From Ianthella basta (lineage: Eukaryota > Porifera > Demospongiae > Verongiida > Ianthellidae): a DNA stretch of 64,000 nt. Positions within the stretch are counted from its first letter, which is position 1, and every line of letters starts with the position of its first letter. Of this stretch, positions 1 through 39,332 are shown in pieces. A model generated the notes under the pieces. It ran no database searches. It worked only from the letters and a program-made list of their open reading frames with translations, and was not told the origin of the DNA. The position numbers and the translations under genes were made by a program. The stretch lies in assembly GCA_964019415.1 (NCBI GenBank), contig OZ025876.1, forward strand, positions 2,875,772-2,939,771, written 5' to 3'.

Positions 1-1
1 C

Positions 2-2797
2 CAAGTCCTCCGCTCAAACAGTCAGAATGCCAACACTGTTCTGCATGCAGCCGCCCGAAGTGGTAGTGTGGAGACAGTTCAGTTTGTCTTGGACTACATG
101 CAGCAATACTCCACTGTGGCAGGAAAGGCAGATCCAATGGTTGATGTCAATGTACAGAATGATGCTGGGGCGACACCTCTTGAACTAGCAGCACTGGAAG
201 GTAACTGCCTTGCTACCCCTATGTATCTGTGTGTTCAGTAGTTGCACAGCACATGCATATGGCTGTGCACATGTGCTCAGGGTTGCTGTGTTTTAAATTA
301 CAGGCAGTTAAGGATGGATGTAGCATGTCGGTGTGCAGTGCATTCAAGATACGTATACTGTACTGATTGGTTGTTAAGCGCATGCGCTTATACCTCTGGC
401 AGGAAGAAAATATGTGCCTAATAAAGGATATGCGCTTAACAAACGAATGGTTCAAGAAATTATAATGACATATATGTAAGCGTCATATTAAGATGGGTGC
501 CGTGTAGCGCAGTAAGTGAGTTCTCATTCAAGCATTATTTTTACTAGCTTATAGTCATTAAAATTATTTCACTTTGGGCAAGTGGCTAGGTTACCAAGTA
601 GTCCTTTTATGCGCCCGATAGAAGGGGTGAACCCCTGAAATCACTATACACCTAACAATTAGGGTGAAAAACTGGTAAAGAAATGTGCGCTTAACACAGG
701 TTATGCGCTTATAAGGGGTGTGCGCTTAACAACCAATCAGTACGGTATACAGTACATTTTGCTATTTCACGTGATTAATTCAGCCATATGTATATCCAGT
801 GTGTATGTACATGTAGTGTATGTACTGAAGTGAATTGCAGTAGTGTATGGCATTGGGCAGCATTTATAAGGAGTGGATATAGCATATCCCATACAATTTA
901 GGACAGTACACTGCTACAAAACTCAATCAACTTCCAATCCTATGGTCAAGCTAGGAACTTTGACTTCACAAGGTGACAATGTAGTCGATCTAATCCATTC
1001 AGGTGCTATGGTTTTGCTTGTGGCACAGTGATGCCAATTAAGGTTGTGACTTATGAGTTAAAAGACATTGACAGCCGTCATGGTATGAGAATCAATACCA
1101 TTTGATATTAACTACCCACGAACATAATGCATAATTATGCAGTCACTGATGAAGGTAGCAGTCTCTTGTACTGCAAGGCTGGAGTGAACAGCACACTGAA
1201 AATGGGTGTGTTCACAGTTGCAACCAATTCACAACAATTTTGGTGTCCATCACTCCTAATTTTAACAGTGATAGTGGTTTCCATGGGGAATGCAGCCATT
1301 CACTAATATAATAACACAAGTGTACAAAAACCAAAGCAAATCCCCTTTTCAATTGATGATAGTACAAAATTAACGGGAATTGATGTCAACATCTGACTTA
1401 AACACATAAAGCTAGAGTTTTCCGTGAAGCAGGGATTGCCTTCTTCTTGTACCTGATACTGTCAGCCGTGTACAGGATTTGAGTTTGAGCATACTCCAAT
1501 ACTCAGCTTCAGCTTCACCTCAGCCATGATTATAATTATTATTATTGATCTCTCCTACAACATATGCCAGTGATGAATCCACTGCACTACTACTGCCCGT
1601 TTCCACAACTCTGATGCGCAGCCTGTATATACATGTACACTGTGTACTGTAGCTGATGCTGTCTGCCTTTATGTGTTGCACCTCCCACAGGCCACACTGG
1701 TGTGCTGGAGCTGCTCATTAGCAATGGTGCTAGTGCATGTGTGGCAGCCTCCAATGGAGGCCTGCTGTGCTGTCCTAACTTTGACGGCATACACTACAAA
1801 CTGGAGGACCACAGGAAGACACACATGAAGAAGTGAGAGTGGTGGTATCCTCTACTGTGATATTCACTGTCCCTCACAGAGTCACATAAATGGAGGATGC
1901 TGTAGCATTGTGTGGAAGTGATAAGTATATGACATTGAACATTCTGAATCAGCTTCTGATTGTGATTGAACATGTCTGCCTTAACCAGCCGCATAATATT
2001 TTGCACAATTCAGTTATGTAGTTCTGATACAAAATACTTCTGTATCCTCCATAAACTGGCCCTTGTACGTAGTTTTGCCATTTACATGTAGGAGTACTCA
2101 GGAAGCACAATGCTGCTTACATGCAACACGTTAGACATTTAAAGTGACTACCAGTGTTTGTAGTCTGTTTATTTGGTACAGTTTGTCCCAGCTACATGAG
2201 GCACAATGTACAATGTGCAATTGTCGGAAACAGAAATAACTTTATGTGTTGACATACATGTACATACTGCTTATTACCTTTGCTTAATACCTTTGCATTA
2301 ATATTAATTCCTGTGTATACACTACACTCTAGGATTGTAAGTGCACTCAAGAGGTATGTGAAATTAGAAGAGTTCCTTCAGATTTGGCAGGTGGGTGCTA
2401 ATTAACCCTACACTGTACGCAGGTCCTGTGCCTCCTTTACTGTATGTACAGCAGTGATTGGATGCAGTCAGTCAACTTTGTGCATGTCAGTTCATGTCTC
2501 CATCTTCAGCAATAGTTTGTGTATCCAGCTTCCTCTCTTCCTCCTTTCTCACCCTCTTGTCTCTCCCCTCTCCTTCCCTTCCCCGCACATCCCCGGTTAG
2601 GACCCCCATGACCACAACCTGCGCACCCCCAGTGGGGAGACCATGCTGATGGTGGCTGCAGGAGATGCACGCTATGAGGTGTTTCACTACCTCATTAGCT
2701 CCCTCATTGACTGTCCTCCAGAAAAGCTCATTAGAGAACATCAGCAAGTAACAGTACAATACGACACTGACAGTGGGCTCTGTGATGAAGGTGTGCC

Positions 2798-2848
<51 letters not shown>

Positions 2849-5120
2849 ATGTGTAGTATGTGCAAGGGCTTTATGTGCTAGTCTACAAAGCAGATTAGCA
2901 CAATCATGAGGATGAAGTCAAGTAGCCATTTTTGGTGTCTTCTCAACCACTCAATCCCCCCAGGTCGGGCCACCTGCCATGTGTCAGCATCTTCATCTGA
3001 GTCTCAGGAACCGTTGCTTTCACCAAACTTCAGCTTGGTCAGTGCCATCAGAGACCCTGAACAGCAACACACTCAGTTGGGAAGGCACGGAGTGAACCCG
3101 AGTGGCTACCTGAGAATAACAAGCTCAAGTGATGGAGCCAGTGCAGCACACAGAGCAGCTGCCAAAAACAGGTGTGTGGGATTGTCATCACACTGTTGCA
3201 GGGACATGGTCAATATATAGTCAGTGATTCTTTAGAGGATCATAGTTGTGTTAGAACAATCACTGTTAATCCACTTTTGAGCAATTACACATCTATTGAG
3301 CAAACTCACTTCCTGTACTTTGTGGTTGTAGTAAAGAATTGGTCATAGCTAAGCTTGCAAATCTTCATTTGTGGCTCAGTCTTAAACAGAACCATTCAGG
3401 ATACAATTGCAAGCCATTCATATCTAAAATTTTGTTTTATACTCAGAATGCACGTACGTGATTTGTGGCTGGTGGGGTGAGGCTGTGTGCCTTCGTACTT
3501 ATACCTATGAAGACTCAAGTACACTCAGAGTTGATGTGATCTATAGTATTGTGTATGTGTGCTTTCTGTATTAGTGGGTTGACTTGAGTCACATTGGAGC
3601 ATCAACCTACATCTATACACAGAATGTGAACACAACACACTCACGCTGTGTGAGTAGTGATATTCCGTTTACTGCCACTCAAGGGCAACCATAGCACAGG
3701 AGTTTGCAACTGTTAAGTCATGCTGACTTACATCCACTGTATTGCTTGTATTAGGCATCGTTCGCTGGCCCTCATATTGGACGTTGATGACACATGCAAG
3801 GATGTCCAGGACAGGAATGGCAACACCCCAGGACACCTGGCCGCCATGTGCCATCACCACTACTCACTCCAAGTGTTGCAAGTGAGTTGTGATTTAGGGC
3901 TTGCATGCACTACACGACCAGTGGCTAATTGGTGAGTTGGACTGTCAATGGTGGTTCAGTGTCAGGCCATGTTGAAATGCCATTGATCATTCCTCTCCTC
4001 ACATACAAACCTGTTTGCCCCCATCATTAACATCTCACTCCCACCAAATGTCAGTGCCAATTACTTTAGTTGCGCATCTCCCATACCTATGTGCAGCCAC
4101 AAGATTGTTTTCCTCATTCTATAAAGATGCTTCTTTCATAAGCTGCAAACATTGCAATAATAAGTACACAATTCAGTCAGGCTAGGGGGTCCAAGTGATT
4201 TGGAAATGCAATCTTTTAGGCTGTGTTTGTATATTAATAGCTACAAACTATGTAATTATGTAGTTGACTCAATTCAGGAAGGCTGAAAGCCCATTGGTCA
4301 GTTCAGGCAGATATATGGGGCAAAAGATTCCTAAACACTCTTTACATCCCAGTGTAAGCACCCTGTAGTGTAGCGTGGCTAGTACTCTGAGGCACTCTGT
4401 ACTCACTAGACCACACCACTGTAGTGATGTGTGTGCCTTCCATGTATGCCAGTAAACTACCACTAATGTTCAATCACTTGATGGTACAGTGATCTTCTTC
4501 TGCAATTCACCAATGATCCCTCACATCATACATTTGATGTGCTGCAGAAATATCATGCCAACTTCAACATCTGCAACTCTGAGGGCAGATACATAGATGA
4601 GCTTATGCCAAAGAATGAGCGTTACACTCAAGAGGCAAGTGTGAAAGCATTATACTGCTTATATGCACAGTGGCACATGTGCTGTAGACTGTTTTACTGG
4701 GTGAAAACATGAGAGCACATTTCATTGGATGTCTTTACATGTAGTGGTGCTACATGTCACACAGCATGGAGTGTGCATGCGGTACACACACACACACAGT
4801 GAACTGTACAGTGTCCTTTGCTCTTTTGTGTGTGCAGCTGGCAGCAATGAGACGGGCAGCACAGCCTGAGCTGGGACCGACAGGAAGCAATAGTGAGTGG
4901 CCATGCCATGCTCATATCAACACAACAGGCATGCTTTGTGTAAATAGAATGCAATGCATGTGCCATATTGCACTCTGTGACTGGCAGGTACTGCTACAGC
5001 TTGTTCAACCCTAGCTTCTTTGTGCTTGCAGCTGCCACCCCCAGCTCACCCTCATACTCCTTCTCTGAGTCCTTGGGTAACATGCAAGAGAGACTGAAGA
5101 ACCTCAAGGGGATCAAATAA
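2..5120 (+). CDS. Ankyrin-repeat protein, 3' part of gene (5' end outside window)
   Basis: I join nine exons in one open frame: 2-200, 1691-1832, 2333-2390, 2601-2790, 2964-3171, 3755-3877, 4490-4634, 4838-4892, 5032-5120 (TAA). Phases agree at every junction. Ankyrin-type helices are visible: TVLHAAARSGSVETVQFVL and TPLELAALEG in exon 1, GHTGVLELLISNGA in exon 2, ETMLMVAAGDARYEVFHYLI in exon 4, and NGNTPGHLAAMCHHHYSLQV in exon 6. The C-terminus is short, Ser-rich and charged (ends QERLKNLKGIK). Ankyrin repeats generally mediate protein-protein binding. I see no catalytic domain and do not recognise the family. To keep the frame, the introns after exons 6 and 7 must start with GC (GCAAGT), a known minor donor class. 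The exon 4 donor at 2791 was chosen because the nearer GT at 2748 gives a stop in the next exon. The N-terminus and start codon are not in the window. Confidence 0.75.
353..750. mobile_element. MITE-like element with about 27-bp terminal inverted repeats, in intron 1 of the first ankyrin gene
   Basis: The left end (about 353-385) and right end (about 719-750) are inverted copies sharing GTACTGATTGGTTGTTAAGC, with one mismatch in about 27 bases. The inside holds several further copies of the motif TGCGCTTA, in both orientations. No coding capacity is seen. The ends include GTATAC, so the target duplication is ambiguous. Confidence 0.65.
751..1690. other. Rest of intron 1 of the first ankyrin gene
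   Basis: I see no exon, RNA gene or clear element here, only AT- and TG/CA-rich intron sequence ending in a normal CAG acceptor at 1690. Confidence 0.5.
2802..2846. repeat. (TG)n microsatellite in an intron
   Basis: An almost uninterrupted GT/TG run begins 12 bases after the chosen donor at 2791. Confidence 0.95.
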
Positions 5121-6423
5121 TTGTGTATATATAATTATGTGCCTAGAATTTTGAATGACTACAATTATTAGTTTGAGACATTTCCACAGTTTCCTGCCAT
5201 TGTTATTGTTTATTTTATGAAGTTCACATTTTCCTCTTTGAAACCTGTCAAATTTGTCCAAACATTAAATTTATGAACTGTGTACTTTCATTTTGGAACA
5301 TAGTTCTGCAGCACAAGTATCTGTACTCTTACTGCAGCTCAACAGACAACTTGTTTTACTAATCTATCATCTGTACAGGAGTCCAATATTGTATGGAAAG
5401 ATGCATAGTATGATATCCTATGCTATAATACATGTAGTCTAGTTACTTATCTAATCACTGTCCAATTTGCAAACTATGAAATGCTGTGTTGACATCATAT
5501 ATAAAATGTATAACAAAATATAATATTCTACAGATATAGTATATATTCTAGTTTGTCTTTGGGTTGGGCGCACAATAAATCAGTCAAACATTAGAATAGT
5601 TCTTAAATTGACTGCATGGTTTGTGTTGTTGAGACAATGGCTGCACATGTTTATCAGAAGCAATACAAGGTTTATAAGTGTATTGGCATGGGCATGGATA
5701 CAGCTGTGAACTTTGTTATATACAGTAACATAATATTATGATTATGATGTGCAAAGTTGAACAAGCAACCCCAGGCTTCTGGTCAAAGTGATATTGCATA
5801 GAGAATATTAATATTGCAGTCCTCTCTAAGTTAACTACATATAAGGACACAGACACTGTCCCATGACGAATTGTTGCAATGTTCTGTTGATCTATCCCCC
5901 ATTCATACCAGCCCATGGCTGAAGGGGTCACCTTTAATAATAACAATAAAAATAACAATAACAATCGTCTTGGACAATTATTGCAATATGCATCACATGA
6001 ACTCAAACCCAGACATACTATTTATCAAACCTGCTAACACTGTGCAACATATCTCACCAGCTCACCCATAGAGGTGGTCCTCAACTGACCGACTTCAGCC
6101 ACCTCCCTGCTGAAGATGATCATTGGGAGAAGTGAGACATCCAGAAAGACCATGAAGTTAGCTAAATGTGATAAGTGAGTGCACTGTGGGCAATGTATAG
6201 CTGTGATGGTGACAGACAAGTACACACACATGACATTGTATTATTCTACACTATGTGAATGCACGTATGCAATACCTCCATAGCTACAGCTATATAGCCA
6301 AATCCCACCTTCCATTGCCGTGACCAATACCATCAAAATATGTTTCTATTACAGCTACTTTGCAGATTAACAGTTGTATCTTATGGTCTTGCAGTGGTTT
6401 CTTCATTACTCACTGCTAGCTAG
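5121..6423. other. Spacer between the two ankyrin genes
   Basis: AT-rich sequence with no convincing gene. It should hold the 3' UTR and polyadenylation region of the upstream gene; an ATTAAA hexamer lies near 5264. Blocks of AAC/AATA simple sequence occur near 5935-5965. Confidence 0.5.
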
Positions 6424-6707
6424 CTAGCTATGCCTGAAGTGAGAAGGTAAATTATTTAACATGACTCGTAGCGATTTCAGCATGCTTTTAGCAATTTCGG
6501 CGAAATACCGGTGCACCGTGTAGGTCACCCGATCGTAGTCAATCGAGCTAGACCTCTTTCGCGTTTTCGCGTAACCGGAAGTAACGGCAGGGCGAACGAG
6601 GTCTAGCTCGATAGACCCTCGATTATCTATGGATAGACTAACCCGACCGATGTCGTTACAAATCCCATTTCGGAAATTCATTAGAGAGATGTGAGACTAG
6701 GTGCGAG
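6424..6707 (+). promoter_or_regulatory. CpG-rich promoter/5' UTR with a perfect 15-bp palindrome and an ETS-type site
   Basis: This segment is dense in CpG while its surroundings are CpG-poor, and it ends at the ATG at 6708. Inside lies an inverted repeat, ATCGAGCTAGACCTC at 6542-6556 against its exact complement at 6598-6612. The loop between contains ACCGGAAGT (6574-6582), which matches the ETS/GABP core-promoter motif known in animals. The promoter role is inferred from position and composition; no transcription start can be read from sequence. Confidence 0.6.
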
Positions 6708-33728
<27,021 letters not shown>

Positions 33729-33837
33729 GTGAAAGTGTCTCCGTTTGTCTTCAACTGACCAAATAACAGCTGTTTTTGCCATATCAAGGAGTAACATCTA
33801 TCAATGTGTTTGATTAATAATGAATTGTTCAATCTAT

Positions 33838-34309
33838 AGATTGTGTGACACATGACATCATACAATAATTGTATCACCCATTTAAGTGCTATGTTGTAGT
33901 ACATAATTCTTTAAATTTAAACCATAAGCTGTTATTATGATCCGCAGTTTTATGTTGTTTGGATATATTGTACGTACCTCCTTTTTATTGCGTGTCACAG
34001 TGCAACCTTTAATATGTTTAACTGTGCAGTGGTATATGTACTTGGTAAATTGTGTGTCCCCATGAAATTGATTTAATAATGGGATTAAAGCTTGTGTGAC
34101 ACGACAATGTGTACATAATTGTATCGCCCATTTACTGTAAATGCTATGTTGTAGTACAGCATTCTTTAAATTTAAACCTAAGCACTATTATGATTCCTGT
34201 ATGATCTGCAGTTTAGTTTATGTTGTTTGGATAATTATAATATTATTGTAGTTCATTTATATTGCATGTCACAGTGCAACCTTTAATATGTTTAACTGTG
34301 CAGTGATAT
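33838..34309. repeat. Tandem duplication downstream of the ankyrin-ZU5-death gene
   Basis: A unit of about 250 bases starting near TTGTGTGACAC (33841) repeats from about 34093. Shared phrases include TTCTTTAAATTTAAACC and CACAGTGCAACCTTTAATAT. The second unit is cut at about 34309 and resumes at about 37986 (TATATACTTGGCAAATTG), so LINE material was inserted into it. Confidence 0.75.
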
Positions 34310-34339
34310 ATCCAATTCAATTCAATTCATTTCATCAGA

Positions 34340-37300
34340 GATTCATGGGTGTGAAAAAATGGCGGACTGATCGAAGTTATTGGGCAAGTTCGAGCGTCTC
34401 TCCCCTCAGCGATTGTGGAGCCTAATGTGATTGTCAACACATTTTGACGATGTCCATTGATGATGGTAGATTGGAGCTGGGGAGCAGCGTAGATCAGCAA
34501 CAAGAGGAAACCAACACCCTGATGGACCCCTCCCACGCTCCTTGCGCCGTGTGCAAACGATTAATGCCTGTAACGAGAACTAGATTGATTCGTGTCCATG
34601 GCCCTTTGGACAATCGATGCGACGGTTCTCGGGTACCCCCTGGAAGTCTGCCGAGTGACAGTGACTGCGGAAACAGCCAAATCCTGCCCCCTTTAGTTTC
34701 AGACGCCCCCCCGTCTCCCCAAGGCGCGCTCTCTCCTCCCAAACTAGCGGCGCGGACGATCAGGAAGATACCACGTGCTGCGCGAGAACTGGCAGCGAAG
34801 AAATTGGCTGGGATTCTGGGACAGGTAGTTGCTAGCAACGACCTGGCCTCATGGGACCGACTCCTGCACTTTGGCAGTCGCTGCCTCCGTGTCCTTCCCA
34901 GAGGTGGTAGCAATTACAACACAGTCAAGGCATTCAAGAAGCAGATAGAAGATGAACTCGACCCTGCCCCACCCCATCCAGGTAGACAACAAGGTAGGAA
35001 AGCACAGAAGTGCAGTGCAGTGGAATCGCTGGCTGCTCGGGTGACTGCCAAGCTTGAGGAAGGAGACTTCACCGGTGCCATCAGGCTGGTATGTTCTGAG
35101 GACACCATAGCAGACAGAAGCGAGGCAACCCTCAATGCTTTGCGAGGGAAACACCCAGCCCCTCACCCAGATACCCAGATCTGCCCGGCACCCCTGGAGA
35201 CAAGTTGTACCCTTTCCGTGTCTGAGGAAGAAGTGTCCCAAGCGGTTCGCTCTTTCCCCAATGGATCAGTTGGTGGGCCTGATGGTCTGAGACCCCAACA
35301 CCTGAGGGACCTGACTGGACCGTCAGCGGGGGCGGGAGGGCCACTTTTGCTCAGAGCTCTTACACGTTTCACCAACCTAATTTTAGCAGGCAAGACCCCT
35401 GAGACAGTCTGTCCACTCTTCTTTGGTGCAAATTTGGTAGCCCTGGAGAAGAAGGGGGGCGGAGAATTGGGATATGGGACCCCTCGGGGGGCAGAAGTCG
35501 CAGTGCATGCTGCTCGCACCTACCTTGACAACCTCCCTCTGGATCATGTACTTCTCAAGTTGGACTTCTCAAATGCCTTTAACAGTGTCCGCCGAGACAA
35601 GATGTTAATCCAGGTCAGTGAATTGGCTCCAGAGCTTCTTCCTTTTGTGCACTCTGCATACTCTGCACCATCCACCCTCCTTTGGGGGGAAACCCCCTTA
35701 CAGTCTTCTGAAAGAGTGCAGCAAGGGGACCCACTAGGCCCACTTTTGTTCTGTCTTGCTATCCATCCACTAATAGAAAAGCTCACTTCTGAGTTCGTTG
35801 TTTTCTTTCTGGATGATGGCTCACTTGGTGGCAGAGTTGGGGAGGTCCTTCGGGATCTCCAGACAGTGGAGGGTGCAACGGAGGAGCTGGGGCTCCAGTT
35901 GAACAGAGGAAAGTCAGAGGTCATTGGACACAACTCTGCCTTCCTGGAACCCTTATTGGCTGCAGCCCCAGAGCTGAAAGTATCCAGCCCAGAGCAAGCT
36001 ATCCTCCTCGGCTCTGCTGTGGGGAATGTGGAGTCTGTATCCAGAACCATACAGGAGAAGACTGAGATGCTTGGGGTCATGGGGAACAGACTGCAGTACA
36101 TCCATGCCCATGATGCCATCCTCCTCCTTCGCCACGCCTTAGCTATTCCTAAGCTGCTTTACACCCTTCGCACTTCTCCTTGTATTGCCTCTCCGGAGCT
36201 TGTGGCCTATGACAACATGCTAAGGGCCATCACTAGCAGTGTCACCAACACCCACTTTGGAGAACAGGATTCATCCTGGACACAGGCCTCCCTTCCGGTG
36301 AAGCACGGCGGCCTGGGCATCCGGAGCGCAGTGCAGCTTGCACCTTCCGCCTTCTTGGCTTCTGCAGCTGCCTCCTCTAATCTTGTTTGCCAAATCCTTC
36401 CAGACTGCCTGGCAGGCACCCTGGACACTGCTAGGGAGGAGGCCCTGGCTGCCTGGAGACAGGGTTCAGACGTCACCCCTCCATCAGAACATGCTTCCCA
36501 TCATCAAAGGAACTGGGACCTCCCCAAAGTTCTAGAGACCTCTGCATCTCTACTGGAGGCTGCACCCAACATCCAATCCCGAGCACGACTGTTAGCAGCT
36601 GCTAACAAAGAGTCCGGAGCATGGCTGAACACCCTTCCAGTCTCATCACTGGGACTGAGGATGGATGATGACACTGTCCGGGTGGCAGTGGGCCTCCACC
36701 TTGGGATTCCCCTGTGCCGGCCGCATCAATGCAGCCTGTGTGGGGCTGAAGTTGACAACCTAGCCACCCACGGCCTCAGCTGCAGACGAAATGAGGGACG
36801 CCACCCTTGACACGCAGCCCTGAATGAAATCATCCATCGTTCACTGTCCTCAGCACACATCCCTTCTCGTCTTGAACCTTCTGGAGTCTATCGCACAGAT
36901 GGGAAACGACCTGATGGCATTTCAATGGTGCCGTGGAGGCATGGGAGGGTCTTGGTCTGGGATGCAACATGCCCAGATACCTTTGCCCCTCCCATGTCTC
37001 AAGTGCTGCAACATCCTCTGGTGCGGTAGCAAAGCAGGCAGAACAGGCAAAGAAGGCCAAGTATGCCCACCTGGATGCGAGCCACTACTTCGTCCCGTTG
37101 GCGGTCGAGACATCGGGAGTCCTAGGCCCGGAGGCTCTCCTATTTCTGCGGGACCTGGGACATCGGCTCAAGGAGGCAACAGGAGAACCAAGATCCCACC
37201 AGTTTCTGCTGCAGCGATTGTCAGTGGCAGTGCAGCGGGGAAATGCCGCGGCAGTGCAGGGAACCCTGAAGGGATCCATGGACTCTGGGTGGGATGGGTA

Positions 37301-37465
37301 TTGACTCTCCTTCTTTGTTTATTTGTTTGTTTGTTTGTCTGTACGCTGTTATTAATTTACTTTAGTTTTCTGTGATTGTATTATCACTAATTTTATAGGC
37401 ACACCAAATAATTTCAGAACTGCTAATTTGTTATATTATATGATCTAAAACTCTACTTGAATTAA
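34340..37465 (+). mobile_element. Non-LTR retrotransposon with C-terminal restriction-like endonuclease
   Basis: A nearly complete LINE: a short 5' leader that contains AAAAAATGGCGG (34356-34367), a long reading frame from 34444, and a 3' end with a TTTG/TTTA repeat near 37311-37340. It sits inside the ATTCA-rich tail of a minus-strand LINE fragment: CAATTCAATTCAATTC lies on its left (34314-34329) and AATTCAATTCAATTC on its right (37471-37485). Confidence 0.8.
34444..37304 (+). pseudogene. LINE polyprotein: zinc finger, reverse transcriptase, CCHC, PD-type endonuclease
   Basis: The frame from ATG 34444 gives 788 residues to a TGA at 36808-36810. Near residue 35 is a Cys-rich motif (CAVCKRLMPV). 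The reverse transcriptase shows SVGGPDGLRPQHL, LKLDFSNAFNSVRR, RVQQGDPLGPLLFCLAIHPL and the catalytic FLDDGSLGG. Near the end is CSLCGAEVDNLATHGLSC. After the TGA the same frame continues [11 protein letters not shown] and [20 protein letters not shown], which looks like a restriction-like endonuclease. A frame change near 36990-37020 leads into KAKYAHLDASHYFVPLAVET, ending at 37304. The stop and the shift separate polymerase from nuclease, so this copy is probably inactive. Confidence 0.8.
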
Positions 37466-37469
37466 TACC

Positions 37470-37985
37470 GAAATTCAATTCAATTCTTATTAACATGGAC
37501 CATGCCACATGGTGGCACTAGGACTCACTGTGGTCCAATGTAGCACACGCAAACATAAGAAACATCATGTAGATAGTTAGTTGATGAGTAAATCAGGGTA
37601 TCTGTGCCATAGCTAACAGGAAAAAGCATTGTGCCATTGTTACTACAACAGGAGGGGGGAAGAGATGAGAACAACACAATCATAAAGTCTTAATTAAAAC
37701 TTGCCAAACCGAGCATACCACATTGACATAATAGTGGACAAAATGTTGTAAGTTCCTACAAGCAAGGGACAGTAGGTGAGCTGCGCCTTCTGCGTCTTCT
37801 GTGTGTGATTGGACTTCAGGCAACAATGGCTGTTGATGGCTGTTCCATGCTGGACATCTCAGAAGCCAATGCGTCACATCTTCCACTTCATTTCTGGTAC
37901 ACTCCTTGCACAGCCTATCCTCTCTCTTCACTCCCTGCCACCTGCCTGTCTCCACCTGAAAAGCCACTGTGCCTCCCCTTAGCTA
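37470..37985 (-). mobile_element. 5'-truncated LINE fragment (3' end only)
   Basis: On the minus strand it encodes a C-terminal LINE tail with Cys/His knuckle (RLCKECTRNEVEDVTHWLLR, then CPAW), followed by a 3' UTR that resembles the one at 61255-61330 (both contain GGTCCAATG and TGGTGC[C]AC/TAGGAC phrases). It is a truncated relative of the LINE at the right end of the window. Confidence 0.7.
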
Positions 37986-39008
37986 TATAAATAGGTATAT
38001 ACTTGGCAAATTGGGTGTCCCCTGCATGCAATTGATTTAATAATGGAATTGTCGAAGTAACTGCTTTGTTTGATTTGAGTTTGCATGCATGTGTTGCATG
38101 TGTCAAGCACTGGACAAATGCACAAGCAACTCGTACCGTAGTCCTACAGTCTGTGGAGATATAGCTATATTGCTGCATGGAGCCCGGGGCTATGCAATTA
38201 CTTATAATAGCAATTTTTGTCCTGGCTTCTGATCCTCCCACACTTTAAAGCATGCACACACTGCCCATGCATACTTACAGTATTATATACATTTTTTTAT
38301 GTATCCGCAGGAATGCCTGCAACTGTTGGACTCCAGGAGGCTTTCTGTAAGTGCTGATAATTATAAGCTTAGCTTCTTTCTCCATGGTTCTGTCAATTGC
38401 AAAACACACACAAGGATGGCTCGGGAATGAATGCTTTCTCGGTTTAACTAAGGATAGGAGAGCTGATTAATTGCAAAATTATTGCTGTTATAGTCGTGCA
38501 TTTCATTAAAGTAATCATGCAACTCATGCATGAATGACAGACCTAAGCTACTGTACAATACCGTGCACGCTCAACTTTCATGGGGTTAAACTTTTGTAGT
38601 TTTTGCGGATCAGTAACCATACACAAAAGATGCACCCCACAAATCAAAAACATACACAAGGCTTTAGCTAGCCAGACTGAGACTATGCAACTGTGAAAAC
38701 TCACAAACTGTGAAAGTTTAACTCCACAAAAGTTCAAGCATAAAACAGTAGCGTATTTAATTTGCAACTCAAAGTGGGTGAGCATTGTTGTTTCTGATCT
38801 TATGATTATAGATAGTTGTTTTCTACTTCATTAGATATTTACAGGGAGATTAGCTTTTGTTTGCACAGGGATAGAACTGCATATAAAATGATAACACGGT
38901 TTGAAATAATTCTCAACAGATGATGGTATTGATCAAATTCATATAACAGGAAGGTTAGGGTATACGTATGGTCCCCTGGTCATGTGACATGAACCTACAA
39001 CTACCCCG
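37986..39008. other. Spacer upstream of the ALG12 stop codon
   Basis: It begins with the displaced second half of the tandem duplication (37986-38050). The rest is AT-rich with no gene I can support; it should contain the ALG12 3' UTR on the minus strand. Confidence 0.5.
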
Positions 39009-39238
39009 TTACAACTTTTGTAAAACAACCAGGGTAGGTTTAGATATGCTGTTCACAATATCATACAAGTCCAGTCCTTTGATCCCACCAAATGCACTAA
39101 TGATGGCAAGCACACTATGGGTGTTCCTGTACTTGTTGGCGTTGGCTACACTGGTGAGCAAAAAGTCATAGGAGAGCATTTCCACACTCTCATGCTCCAA
39201 GCCTTCAGTCTTTAGGTAGCTGGAGGGAGAAGAGTAAG

Positions 39239-39332
<94 letters not shown>

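Noticed and set aside
6074..6135. Short frame reading GPQLTDFSHLPAEDDHWEK then stop, after a possible acceptor
   Set aside because: Looks protein-like but only 19 codons, with no partner exon in phase nearby; I cannot tell it from chance.
34494..34913. Long minus-strand open frames opposite the RLE-type LINE (also 35544-36119)
   Set aside because: GC-richer coding DNA of the LINE gives antisense open frames; no domain or motif supports them.
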